From Clostridium ragsdalei P11 (GTDB taxonomy: Bacteria; Bacillota; Clostridia; Clostridiales; Clostridiaceae), in assembly GCF_001675165.1 (NCBI RefSeq), contig NZ_LROS01000016.1:1-64000 (forward strand): a DNA stretch of 64,000 bases. Reading direction: 5' to 3'. Positions 18,364-27,186 of this stretch are shown in pieces. Every line of letters begins with the position of its first letter. The first letter of the stretch is position 1. Both the position numbers and the translations under genes were made by a program. The notes beneath the pieces were generated by a model that was not told the origin of the DNA, searched no databases, and saw only the letters and a list, made by a program, of their open reading frames with translations.

Positions 18364-18951
18364 ATGCCAAAAGATGCAAAAAAAGAGATATTAAATGCTG
18401 CTATGAAAGTAATTGCAAGGGAAAAAATAAGCGGTACCCGTATGCATATGATTGCAAAAGAAACTGAGAGAAGTCAGGCTAATTTGCATTATTACTTTCC
18501 AACTAAAAATGATATAATGATAGCCCTTTTAGATGATATACAAAAGCAATTTTCAGAGAACCGTAAGAAATATATAGATTTAGAAAATAAAAGTGTTTTA
18601 GAAAATATAAGAGGATTTTTTGAACAAAAGGAAGATGACATTTTAAATAATAAAGAATTAGATTATGTACAACTTGATTATTGGGTTCAAGGTACAGTAA
18701 ATGAGGAAATAAGGAAAAAGTTTCAAAAAACTTTTAATATATGGCGCAGCGGCATTAGTAAAGTTTTAAATAAAGGGAAATTTAAAGACAGTGTAGATAA
18801 TGAATATAAAGATATGCTAACATATATAATGCTATCATTAATGTTAGGAGCATCACTACAGTATCTTATTGATGAAGGCAAGTTTGATTTGAAAAAGTAT
18901 TTTGATGTAGCCGAAGGGCTTATTGAACAGTGTTTAAAAGAAGAAAATTAG
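18364..18951 (+). CDS. TetR/AcrR-family transcriptional regulator
   Basis: A 195-residue one-component regulator. The N-terminal DNA-binding domain reads ILNAAMKVIAREKISGTRMH followed by the recognition region ETERSQANLHYYFPTKNDIM; the all-helical C-terminal half would bind a ligand. ATG 18364 behind GAAAGAGG is chosen over an upstream TTG at 18340. It is the only TetR gene in the window and is surrounded by purine genes, so I infer that it reads the ACTAACTAGTTAGT operators before guaD, the permease, ygeX and ygeW. A purine or breakdown product is the likely inducer. Confidence 0.88.
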   Translation: MPKDAKKEILNAAMKVIAREKISGTRMHMIAKETERSQANLHYYFPTKNDIMIALLDDIQKQFSENRKKYIDLENKSVLENIRGFFEQKEDDILNNKELDYVQLDYWVQGTVNEEIRKKFQKTFNIWRSGISKVLNKGKFKDSVDNEYKDMLTYIMLSLMLGASLQYLIDEGKFDLKKYFDVAEGLIEQCLKEEN

Positions 18952-19031
18952 TTATTTTTACACTTGGGCTAGAATCATATAGTCTTAAATTGTACATATA
19001 TGCAAGTTACAGCTAGATAAGGAGTATGGAT

Positions 19032-19958
19032 ATGGAGAAAGAGAAAAAAACAACAGGAGGTATAATTGTTGCTGCAGGAAAAACGTCAGAGAAAGATGAA
19101 ACATATCCACTGCGAAAAATTGGTTCTATTACTATAGTAAAAAGAATTGTCTTAACTTTTCAAAAGGCTGGGGTTTCACCAATTGTGGTAATTACAGGGT
19201 ATAAATCTGAGGAAATTGAACATAATTTAGCTTATTATGGAGTTATATTTTTGTATAATGGAGAGTACGAAAATTCACAAATGCTTGATTCTGCAAAAAT
19301 AGGATTGGATTTTTTAAAGAATAAATGTGATCAAGTAATATTTAATCCAGTAAGTGCCCCATTATTTACACCAGAAACTATTCAAAAGATGATAGAATGT
19401 AATAAGCAGTTACTATCACCATCTTATCATGGAAAAACTGGACACCCCCTTTTGATATCTTCTAAGTTAATCCCTCAAGTTTTAAAATATAATGGTAATG
19501 AAGGGATGGAGGGAGCTATCCAAAACATTGGCATTGAAAGACAGCTGATGGATGTGGAAGATGAAGGAATTTTAAGTGATACAGGAGACCCTTGGCAATT
19601 GGAAAAACTCCTAAAAAAACATAATCAGCGTATTTTACATCCTTTTGTTAAAATAAGTATTGAAAAGGAGTCTATGTTTTTTAATTCAAGAACAAAGTTG
19701 CTTTTGATTTTAATTCAGAATACACATTCTGTACGAAATGCATGTAAACACATGGCACTTTCCTATAGCAAAGCGTGGAACATGCTGAATCAGTTGGAAG
19801 AGGAATTGGGATATGCAGTGGTTAAAAGGAAACATGGTGGACGAAATGGTGGAAAAACTTATTTAACCGAAGAAGGTATGGAATTTTTAAAAAAATATGA
19901 GCAATTTGAACACAATGTTCGTCAGTATGCAAAAGATGAATTTGATAGACTATTTTAA
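19032..19958 (+). CDS. MobA-like nucleotidyltransferase fused to a ModE/LysR-type HTH domain
   Basis: Residues 1 to about 195 have the MocA/MobA fold (GGIIVAAGKTSE, FNPVSAPLF, YHGKTGHPLL), but the usual SRMG-x-x-K nucleotide loop is eroded to SEKDETYPLRK. Residues from about 210 form a winged helix like ModE (NACKHMALSYSKAWNMLNQL, then KRKHGGRNGGKTYLTEEG). The start is ATG 19032, 7 nt after AAGGAG; ATG 19026 is too close. A cofactor enzyme turned regulator, or a dual-function protein controlling the xanthine dehydrogenase genes that follow, would fit. The ModE-like half suggests molybdenum or molybdopterin sensing, which is inference. Confidence 0.75.
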   Translation: MEKEKKTTGGIIVAAGKTSEKDETYPLRKIGSITIVKRIVLTFQKAGVSPIVVITGYKSEEIEHNLAYYGVIFLYNGEYENSQMLDSAKIGLDFLKNKCDQVIFNPVSAPLFTPETIQKMIECNKQLLSPSYHGKTGHPLLISSKLIPQVLKYNGNEGMEGAIQNIGIERQLMDVEDEGILSDTGDPWQLEKLLKKHNQRILHPFVKISIEKESMFFNSRTKLLLILIQNTHSVRNACKHMALSYSKAWNMLNQLEEELGYAVVKRKHGGRNGGKTYLTEEGMEFLKKYEQFEHNVRQYAKDEFDRLF

Positions 19959-20022
19959 TGCAAAAAGCAAGTTCTTTTCACAAAGAATTTGATAAAGGTT
20001 AGCCTCCGTTTTATAATAATTA

Positions 20023-20038
20023 TAACAATAAATTGTTA
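20023..20038 (+). promoter_or_regulatory. Palindrome upstream of the Se-dependent-type xanthine dehydrogenase
   Basis: TAACAAT-AA-ATTGTTA is a perfect 7+2+7 inverted repeat, 26 bp before the start codon and in the only gap between the MobA-HTH gene and the dehydrogenase. It may be the operator of the MobA-HTH protein. No second copy was noticed in the window. Confidence 0.4.
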
Positions 20039-20064
20039 AATTTTTATAAAATAGGAGGTTATTT

Positions 20065-22629
20065 ATGTTTACATTAAATATTAATGGTAAGGATGTAGCT
20101 TCGAATACTGATAAACCCCTATTGCGTTTTTTAAGAGATGATTTGAAAATCACTTCTGCAAAGGACGGTTGCAGCGAAGGTGCATGTGGAACGTGCACTA
20201 TTTTAGTAGATGGAAAAGCAGTAAAAGCTTGCGTACAAAAAGTATCAAAATTTGAAGGAAAGAAAATCTTAACTGTTGAGGGATTAAGTCACAGGGAAAA
20301 AGAAGTTTACGAATATTGTTTTGGAGAAGCAGGTGCAGTACAGTGTGGCTTTTGTATTCCTGGGATGGTAATTTGTGCAAAAGCTTTATTAGATGTCAAT
20401 TCTAATCCAACAAAGTTAGATGTAAAAAAGGCGATTAGAGGTAATATCTGTCGCTGTACTGGATATAAAAAAATTGAAGAAGCTATTTTAATGGCAGCAA
20501 AATATTTTAGGGACAATCTTCAGATACCAGCTCCTGTAGGTAAATTGAAGATGAATCAGAAATTTAAGCGTGTGGATGTAGACGAAAAGGTAAATGGAAC
20601 AGGTATTTTTGTAGATGATATGGAGCTGCCTGGAATGATTTATGCCAAAACAGTTCGATCTAAATACCCAAGGGCTATTGTAAATAAAATTGATATAAGC
20701 AAGGCAGAAGCTCACCCGGATTGTGTGAAAATTTTACTGGCCAAGGATGTTCCAAATAATATTATTGGACACATAAAACAGGATTGGGATGTAATGATTC
20801 CAGAAGGTGCGACAACCAGATATATAGGAGATTCACTGGCACTTGTGGCAACTTATCATAAGGATAAGCTGGATGAAGTGTGCAAATTAGTTGATGTAGA
20901 ATACACGGAATTGGAACCGATTACTTCTCCTGAAGATGCACTAAGAGCAGATGCACCTTTAATTCATTCAGATGGGAATATTATGAGTCGTTCTATTCTT
21001 CAACGTGGAAATGCAGATGAAGCAATTAAAAATTCTAAATATGTAGTGACGAGAAAATATAAAACTCCATTTCAGGAACACGGATTTATGGAACCAGAGT
21101 GTGCAATTGCAGCACCTGAAGGAGAAGATGGTATTTTACTCTATTCTGGCTCACAATCTGTTTACGACGAGCAGCGTGAAATTTCAAATATGCTTAAAAT
21201 TCCAAAGGAAAAAATACACTGTCATTCCCAGCTTGTTGGAGGAGGATTTGGCGGCAAGGAGGACATGAGTGTTCAGCATCTTGCAGCATTAATGGCATGG
21301 TACACAAAAAAACCGGTAAAGGTAAAGTTTTCAAGGCAGGAAAGCTTAGATTATCATGTTAAACGTCATGCAATGGAAATGGAATTTACAACAGCTTGTG
21401 ATGAAAATGGATATTTAACAGCTATGAAAGGTGTAATTATTGCAGATACAGGTGCCTATGCGTCCCTTGGTGGACCTGTATTACAAAGAGCATGTACTCA
21501 TGCGGCAGGACCATATAATTATCAGAATATTGACATTTTAGGTATGTCAGTTTATACAAATAATGTGGTTGCTGGAGCATTTCGTGGTTTTGGTGTAACA
21601 CAAAGCTGTTTTGCTACTGAAAACAATATTAATTTATTGGCAGAGATGGTGGGTATTTCACCTTGGGAAATACGTTACCGTAATGCAATTCGTCCAGGAC
21701 AGGTACTTCCAAATGGTCAAATAGCAGATAAAAGTGTTGCTATGGCAGAATGCTTGGAAGCTGTTAAAGATGTATATGAATCAAATCCTTATGCAGGAAT
21801 TGCCATAGCTTTTAAAAACAGTGGAACTGGAGTGGGAAATAAGGATATTGGCCGATGCATTTTATCTGTAGAAAATGGAAAAGTTCATATAAAAACTTCT
21901 GCAGCTTGTATGGGACAGGGAATTGCAACAATGTGTACTACCATATTATGTGAAACAACAGGCTTAAATCCAGCACTTACTGTTCATGAAAGAGCAGATA
22001 CCTTTCATACACCTGATTCAGGAACTAGTACTGCATCTAGACAGACTGTGGTAACTGGGGAAGCTGTAAGGCGTGTATCTGAAAAATTAAAAGCAGAATT
22101 GCACAAAGGATTGACTCTTTTTGATTTAGAAGGAAGAGAATTTTATGGTGAATATTCTGCGAAGACAGACCCAATGGGATCTCCAAAGAAAAATCCAGTA
22201 AGCCATGTAAGTTACAGTTATGGAGCTCAGGTTGTTATCTTGAATGAAGAAGGAAAAGTGGAAAAAGTAGTTGCAGCTTATGATGTTGGAACACCTGTCA
22301 ATATTCAGGCTGTTGAAGGACAAATTGAAGGTGGCATTGTTATGGGGCTTGGATATGCTTTAACAGAAGAATTTAAAGTTGAAGGTGGCTATCCTAAGAC
22401 AAAGCTAGGTACACTAGGACTTATGAGATCAACAGATGCTCCAGAACTTGAAGTTATTCTTGTACAAAGTAAAGGAAAGATTCCTGAAGCCTATGGGGCA
22501 AAAGGTTGTGGAGAATTATGTTTGATTCCGACAGCGCCAGCTTGTTCTCATGCATATTATAGATTAGATGGTAAATTCCGCAGTCAATTGCCATTAAAAG
22601 GGACATTCTATAAAAAACTAAAAAAATAG
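20065..22629 (+). CDS. Xanthine dehydrogenase, one-chain selenium-dependent type
   Basis: A molybdenum hydroxylase of 854 residues that joins the [2Fe-2S] part and the Mo part in one chain, without FAD. The first cluster uses C36, C41, C44, C56; the second uses QCGFCIPGM and CRCTGY. The Mo part shows GGGFGGKEDMS, GAFRGFG, DSGTSTASRQTV and the catalytic glutamate in AKGCGELCLIPTAP. Length and architecture match the family known from Enterococcus faecalis, where xanthine dehydrogenase activity needs selenophosphate synthase. Selenium there is a labile Mo ligand, so no in-frame UGA is expected, and none interrupts the frame. It probably interconverts hypoxanthine/xanthine and urate. Confidence 0.85.
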   Translation: MFTLNINGKDVASNTDKPLLRFLRDDLKITSAKDGCSEGACGTCTILVDGKAVKACVQKVSKFEGKKILTVEGLSHREKEVYEYCFGEAGAVQCGFCIPGMVICAKALLDVNSNPTKLDVKKAIRGNICRCTGYKKIEEAILMAAKYFRDNLQIPAPVGKLKMNQKFKRVDVDEKVNGTGIFVDDMELPGMIYAKTVRSKYPRAIVNKIDISKAEAHPDCVKILLAKDVPNNIIGHIKQDWDVMIPEGATTRYIGDSLALVATYHKDKLDEVCKLVDVEYTELEPITSPEDALRADAPLIHSDGNIMSRSILQRGNADEAIKNSKYVVTRKYKTPFQEHGFMEPECAIAAPEGEDGILLYSGSQSVYDEQREISNMLKIPKEKIHCHSQLVGGGFGGKEDMSVQHLAALMAWYTKKPVKVKFSRQESLDYHVKRHAMEMEFTTACDENGYLTAMKGVIIADTGAYASLGGPVLQRACTHAAGPYNYQNIDILGMSVYTNNVVAGAFRGFGVTQSCFATENNINLLAEMVGISPWEIRYRNAIRPGQVLPNGQIADKSVAMAECLEAVKDVYESNPYAGIAIAFKNSGTGVGNKDIGRCILSVENGKVHIKTSAACMGQGIATMCTTILCETTGLNPALTVHERADTFHTPDSGTSTASRQTVVTGEAVRRVSEKLKAELHKGLTLFDLEGREFYGEYSAKTDPMGSPKKNPVSHVSYSYGAQVVILNEEGKVEKVVAAYDVGTPVNIQAVEGQIEGGIVMGLGYALTEEFKVEGGYPKTKLGTLGLMRSTDAPELEVILVQSKGKIPEAYGAKGCGELCLIPTAPACSHAYYRLDGKFRSQLPLKGTFYKKLKK

Positions 22630-22669
22630 TATATTACTTTTTTATGAATCGAATATAGGGAGGTATTGT

Positions 22670-24784
22670 ATGAAAAATATTAGTAAGTCTGTAAAGAAAA
22701 AAGATCATGAATTAAAAATAAGTGGCCATGCCCTTTATGTAGATGATCATGTGATGGATGATATGCTTTACGGCAGACTATTGCATTCCACAAAGGCAAG
22801 GGCAAAAATCACTAATATAAGTATTCCTAAATTACCTGATGGTTACTTTGTTGCTGACAAAAATGATGTAACAGGTGTAAATCGTGTTGCAATTGTGGAA
22901 AATGATACACCCGTTTATGCTGAAGATACTGTGGAATATGTAGGTGAACCTATTTTAATGGTTGTGGGACCTAGCCTTAAAGAAGTCAATAGGATTTTAA
23001 GTGAAATTATTGTAGTATATGAGGAACAGGTTCCTGTTCTGGATATGCAAAAATCTAATACAGTTTTTTTCCATTACAAGTGTGAAAAAGGAGATATTTG
23101 TAAGACTCTAAAAGAAGCTGATCAGGTTTTTGTTGAAACATTTCAAACTGGTTATCAAGAACAGGCATATCTTGAAACTCAGGGGATAATTGCTTATCCA
23201 CATGATGGGCGAATGACAATACGTGGTTCTATGCAGTGTCCTTACTATGTGTATGGTGCAGTTTCCAAAGCTTTAGGATATGATGAAAAAAATATTCAGA
23301 TTATTCAGGATGTTACTGGCGGAGGCTTTGGCGGTAAGGAAGACTTTCCGTCTATACTTGCATGTCAAACTGCAGTGGCAGCTAAAAAGGCAAATAAACC
23401 AGTGAAAGTAATATTTGATAGACGTGAAGACATGGAGTTTACTTCAAAACGTCACCCATCTATCTGTACCTATAAAGTAGCAGTTAAAGATGGCGAAATT
23501 GCAGGTATGGATATTGATGTACTGTTTAATAGTGGTGCATATACAACTCTTTCTCCTGTTGTTTTACAGCGTGGAGTAATTTGTGCAAACGGCGTATATA
23601 GGGTAGAAAACTTGCGTGTTGTAGGACGTGCAGTTAAGACAAATACAGTACCTTGCGGTGCATATCGTGGCTTTGGTGCTCCACAGACTTTCTTTGCAGT
23701 AGAGATGATGATGGATCATATTGCAAAGAAAATGGGCGTTGACTCCCTTGAACTGAAGGAAAAATATATGGTTAAACAAGGCGATTCTACTTCTACAAGT
23801 GGAAAGTATCATTTCCATGTATCTCTGCCTGAAATGATCAAGCGAGCTGATGAACTTGCTGACTATCGTAAAAAACGTCAGATGTATAAAAATCAAAAGG
23901 GACGATACCGAAAGGGTATTGGCATGTCATTATTTTTCCATGGATGTGGTTTTACAGGAAGTGGAGAACGTGATCTCATAAAAGCTGTTGTAAAAATTAG
24001 AAAAAATGCAGATGATACAGTGGAACTTTTAGTGAGCAATTCGGATATAGGTCAGGGTATTAAAACTACTTTTTCTAAAATTGTTGCAGATACCCTTGGC
24101 ATTTCTTATGATAAGGTGCTTATAAATAATCCGGATACAGACCATGTACCTGACTCAGGGCCTACTGTAGCAAGCCGTTCTTTAATGGTAGTTGGAGAAT
24201 TGCTTAGGCGTGCAGCAGAGAAACTGAAAGGAGAATGGAAAACTGGAGAAGAACAGATTGTGGAAGAACATTTTGTGGAGCCCGACTTTATAATTCCATT
24301 TAGTCTTGAAAAGTTCAAAGGAGACGCATATCCGACTTTTTCCTGGTCTGTTAATGTCATTGAAGTTGAGGTGGACACACTTACTGCTATTACAAAGGTA
24401 ACTGGAGCATGGGGTATTTTTGATGTTGGTGTTCCTATTGATATGAACATTATACAAGGACAGATGCAGGGAGGTTTTCTTCAGGGCATTGGATATGCTT
24501 CCATGGAGCAGATGGAATGCAATGATAAAGGCGTAATCCGTAATAATAGCTATAGTGATTATATTATTCCTACAGCAGTAGATGTTCCGAATCTTGTAAC
24601 TGAAATAGTAGATAATCCATATAGCTGTGGCCCATATGGAGCTAAAGGTGCTGGTGAGCTTCCTCTTGTTGGTGCAGCTCCAGCTTATGTGGAAGCTATG
24701 GAGAATGCACTTGACGTAGATTTAAATAAAGCTCCATTTACTCAAGAGGATACTATGAAGGTTTTGCAGGAGGTGCTTAAGTAA
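22670..24784 (+). CDS. xdhA: Molybdenum hydroxylase, Mo-binding subunit (purine hydroxylase/XdhA type)
   Basis: A 704-residue catalytic subunit of the xanthine dehydrogenase family. It shows the molybdopterin motif TGGGFGGKEDFPS near residue 220, CGAYRGFGAPQTF, DSGPTVASRSLM and, near the C-terminus, PYGAKGAGELPLVG with the catalytic glutamate. It is followed by its Fe-S and FAD subunits with TAATG and ATGGTAA overlaps, so the three are made as one complex. The order Mo, Fe-S, FAD differs from the complex at 60860 (FAD, Fe-S, Mo). Its neighbours make a purine substrate likely; whether it attacks hypoxanthine, xanthine or unsubstituted purine is open. Confidence 0.88.
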   Translation: MKNISKSVKKKDHELKISGHALYVDDHVMDDMLYGRLLHSTKARAKITNISIPKLPDGYFVADKNDVTGVNRVAIVENDTPVYAEDTVEYVGEPILMVVGPSLKEVNRILSEIIVVYEEQVPVLDMQKSNTVFFHYKCEKGDICKTLKEADQVFVETFQTGYQEQAYLETQGIIAYPHDGRMTIRGSMQCPYYVYGAVSKALGYDEKNIQIIQDVTGGGFGGKEDFPSILACQTAVAAKKANKPVKVIFDRREDMEFTSKRHPSICTYKVAVKDGEIAGMDIDVLFNSGAYTTLSPVVLQRGVICANGVYRVENLRVVGRAVKTNTVPCGAYRGFGAPQTFFAVEMMMDHIAKKMGVDSLELKEKYMVKQGDSTSTSGKYHFHVSLPEMIKRADELADYRKKRQMYKNQKGRYRKGIGMSLFFHGCGFTGSGERDLIKAVVKIRKNADDTVELLVSNSDIGQGIKTTFSKIVADTLGISYDKVLINNPDTDHVPDSGPTVASRSLMVVGELLRRAAEKLKGEWKTGEEQIVEEHFVEPDFIIPFSLEKFKGDAYPTFSWSVNVIEVEVDTLTAITKVTGAWGIFDVGVPIDMNIIQGQMQGGFLQGIGYASMEQMECNDKGVIRNNSYSDYIIPTAVDVPNLVTEIVDNPYSCGPYGAKGAGELPLVGAAPAYVEAMENALDVDLNKAPFTQEDTMKVLQEVLK

Positions 24785-25251
24785 TGATAAAATTTATTCT
24801 TAATGGAAAAGAAGTTACATCTACTGCCAGGGGAAGTGAGCGTTTGCTTGATATACTTAGAAATGAGTTACACATTACTGGTGTAAAGTGCGGCTGTAAG
24901 GAAGGTGAATGTGGTGCCTGTTCTGTTATACTCGATGGCAAACTAGTTAATTCCTGTATGGTAGCAGTAGGTAGTATAGAAGGTAGTAGGGTTATGACTA
25001 TTGAAGGATATCGTGAAACCAAACGTTTTGAAGTCCTTGATAAGGCATATGCTTCTGTTAGTGCTGTACAATGTGGCTTTTGTATTCCAGGTATGATACT
25101 TGCATCTGAATGTATACTTTCAAAAAATCCAGATCCTACAGAAGCGGAGATTAGAGAAGGTATTTCTGGAAATCTATGTAGGTGCACTGGCTATAATGCC
25201 ATTGTTAAAGCTATTGGTATTGCAGCAAAGGAGGGGAAAGGTTTATGGTAA
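24784..25251 (+). CDS. xdhC2: Molybdenum hydroxylase, [2Fe-2S] subunit
   Basis: A 155-residue electron-transfer subunit with two [2Fe-2S] clusters: CGCKEGECGACSV with a further cysteine near residue 58, then QCGFCIPGM and CRCTGY. The start codon overlaps the stop of the Mo subunit, and its end overlaps the FAD subunit, so the three subunits are coupled. The symbol marks only that it is the Fe-S partner (called XdhC in E. coli), not the XdhC maturation factor at 8215. Confidence 0.92.
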   Translation: MIKFILNGKEVTSTARGSERLLDILRNELHITGVKCGCKEGECGACSVILDGKLVNSCMVAVGSIEGSRVMTIEGYRETKRFEVLDKAYASVSAVQCGFCIPGMILASECILSKNPDPTEAEIREGISGNLCRCTGYNAIVKAIGIAAKEGKGLW

Positions 25252-26063
25252 ATAGTTATAGACCATCATCTTTAAAGGAAGCATTAGATATTCTTGCAAA
25301 AGAGGAGGTTACTCCTTATGCAGGAGGTACGGATTTAATGATTAAGGCAGATGAAAATGCTAGATATTTGTTCTTAAATAAAATATCTGAGATGAAAAAT
25401 ATAGTAGAAGATGAAAAGTATATTCACATCGGTGCTGGGTGTACTTTTACGGATATTATTGAAAATGAATTGACTCCTGCTATTTTAAAAGAAGCAGTAT
25501 CACAAATTGCAGCACCTGCAATTCGAAATTTAGGTACTGTTGGCGGTAATATATGTAATGGCTCACCTAAAGCAGATAGTGCACTTATCTTTTTTGTTAC
25601 GGATTCTAAACTGCGTATTGTAAGTAGCAAAGAGGAGAGGATTATTCCTATTAATGAATTTTATCTTGGTAGAAAAAAGACTTCCCTCAAAAAAGATGAA
25701 CTGCTTGTTGAAGTTCTCATGAACAAAGAAGGATTTGACAATTATTATTATAAGAAGGTAGGGGCAAGAAATGCCTTAGCAATTTCCAGGGTATCTTTTG
25801 CTGGTATTCTTAATGTAGAAAATAATAAAATTTGTAATTGCAGTACAGCCTTTGGCGCAGTTAAAGATGTTGTTATAAGGCTGCCAGTTATTGATAGAAT
25901 GCTCATTGGTAAGACTATTGAAGAAGCAAAAGCTGTTAAGAAGGAGTACCTTGCAGCATATGATAAGGTTATTATCCCTATAAAAGGAAGGGTTTCAGCA
26001 GAATATAGAAAGACTGTATGTATGAATTTACTTCGTGATTTCCTTGAAAGTAATGGGATTTAA
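25245..26063 (+). CDS. xdhB: Molybdenum hydroxylase, FAD subunit
   Basis: A 272-residue FAD-binding subunit that passes electrons from the Fe-S clusters to NAD or another acceptor. Typical motifs are TPYAGGTDLMIKAD near residue 25 and RNLGTVGGNICNGSPKADS near 98. The start overlaps the Fe-S subunit gene and has AAAGGAGGGG ahead. It ends the plus-strand part of the purine hydroxylase operon; a repeat element follows. Confidence 0.92.
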   Translation: MVNSYRPSSLKEALDILAKEEVTPYAGGTDLMIKADENARYLFLNKISEMKNIVEDEKYIHIGAGCTFTDIIENELTPAILKEAVSQIAAPAIRNLGTVGGNICNGSPKADSALIFFVTDSKLRIVSSKEERIIPINEFYLGRKKTSLKKDELLVEVLMNKEGFDNYYYKKVGARNALAISRVSFAGILNVENNKICNCSTAFGAVKDVVIRLPVIDRMLIGKTIEEAKAVKKEYLAAYDKVIIPIKGRVSAEYRKTVCMNLLRDFLESNGI

Positions 26064-26072
26064 CTTATAAGT

Positions 26073-26297
26073 AAAAATCACTTTATACTCCGGATATTTT
26101 TACAACCTTCAGTTCGGTTAAATATTTTGATAAGCCTAAGCAAAAAATTCTAAAAAATCTAAGAACTTTTGAAAACTCATACCTCAAACAATTCAAAAAT
26201 TTTAAGATTTTTTACGAATTTTTCACTAAGGCTTATGTACAAAATATTTAAAAGAACTTCATTATTGTAAAAATATCCTATGTATAAAGTGATTTTT
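26073..26297 (+). repeat. Inverted-repeat element, family 2, long copy (225 bp)
   Basis: Perfect 16-bp ends, AAAAATCACTTTATAC at 26073-26088 and its complement at 26282-26297. Inner arms also pair (AAATATTTTGATAAGCC against GGCTTATGTACAAAATATTT). The outermost bases (AATCACTT) differ from the other family 2 copies (AATAAACTT), yet they differ on both ends in the same way, so the pairing is kept. It could act as the terminator of the hydroxylase operon. Confidence 0.8.
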
Positions 26298-26558
26298 TAT
26301 TTAGAAACCTTATATAGAAATTTTCAATTATAGAAAAAGTTTTTAAATATGATTTGAAATTTGACAGCATATTTCTTGGTATAAATTAAACGTTTATCTA
26401 GACTCATATATATAATTTTGAATTTTCCCTTAGGATTATCAAACTCAATTTGAATTATTTTATACAGACAAAGAAATGATAAAGGCTAAAAATTTTATTG
26501 CCTAAAGTAATGTAATGCATTCCTATGATGTGTAAAAGACCTGAAAAATAGAGAATTA
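26298..26558. other. AT-rich gap without recognisable feature
   Basis: Between the repeat element and the convergent hypothetical gene I see no ORF, terminator or promoter that I trust. A lone TTGACA near 26360 has no good -10 box. Confidence 0.4.
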
Positions 26559-27023
26559 TTACATGTATTTACGTAATTCTTTCATAAACTTATTTATGAT
26601 ATAATATTCCTTCTTGTATGCTATTTGAATTCGTAAATCGGTATATTTATTATTTTGTAATCTCTCTTGTATTCCTTCTGATAATGTATTGAATAAGTCT
26701 ACATATCCATTGATATCATCACTGTAGTTATTAATATTAATGTTATTAGATTTAATTTGACCAGATTTAATTTGATTAAGTTCAAGCAGAATTATTGCGG
26801 CATAAAGCTTATCTTCTTTTGGTAAACTGTTAAATACATTCATCCAAGATTTTCTAACGTTATAAGGAGCATTAGCAAATACACCATTTTTTAATTCATC
26901 TGGAGAATTTATACATGGATTCATTTGATGAATACATGACTTAAAATCATTGCAAACTTTATTATTATAAGAATTGATAACTATTTTGTTACTTGTATTT
27001 TTATAATCTAATTTTATTTCCAC
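26559..27023 (-). CDS. Hypothetical protein
   Basis: A 154-residue soluble protein that I do not recognise. It starts with GTG behind a perfect GGGAGGAG site, so it is likely to be a real gene. The sequence is rich in Asn, Lys and Ile, has no signal peptide or membrane segment, and has three cysteines within the first 40 residues. The second half looks helical and charged. It stands alone between the hydroxylase operon and the D-aminoacylase-like gene, so context gives no function. Confidence 0.6.
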   Translation of the reverse strand: MEIKLDYKNTSNKIVINSYNNKVCNDFKSCIHQMNPCINSPDELKNGVFANAPYNVRKSWMNVFNSLPKEDKLYAAIILLELNQIKSGQIKSNNININNYSDDINGYVDLFNTLSEGIQERLQNNKYTDLRIQIAYKKEYYIINKFMKELRKYM

Positions 27024-27186
27024 AATACTCCTCCCATTAAGTTTCTATAAGCATAATTGTAGTCATTAACTGCATGTTATATATATTATATCGTGTGGTA
27101 ATAAAATAAATTTATGGAAAATATAATATTAAATTTAAATATTGGTAACTATTAATTTTTAATGCTTAATTCTTAACTTAATATAA

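Noticed and set aside
20065-26063. In-frame UGA for selenocysteine in the xanthine dehydrogenase genes
   Set aside because: All frames are open without UGA; selenium in this enzyme class is a labile ligand, not selenocysteine.
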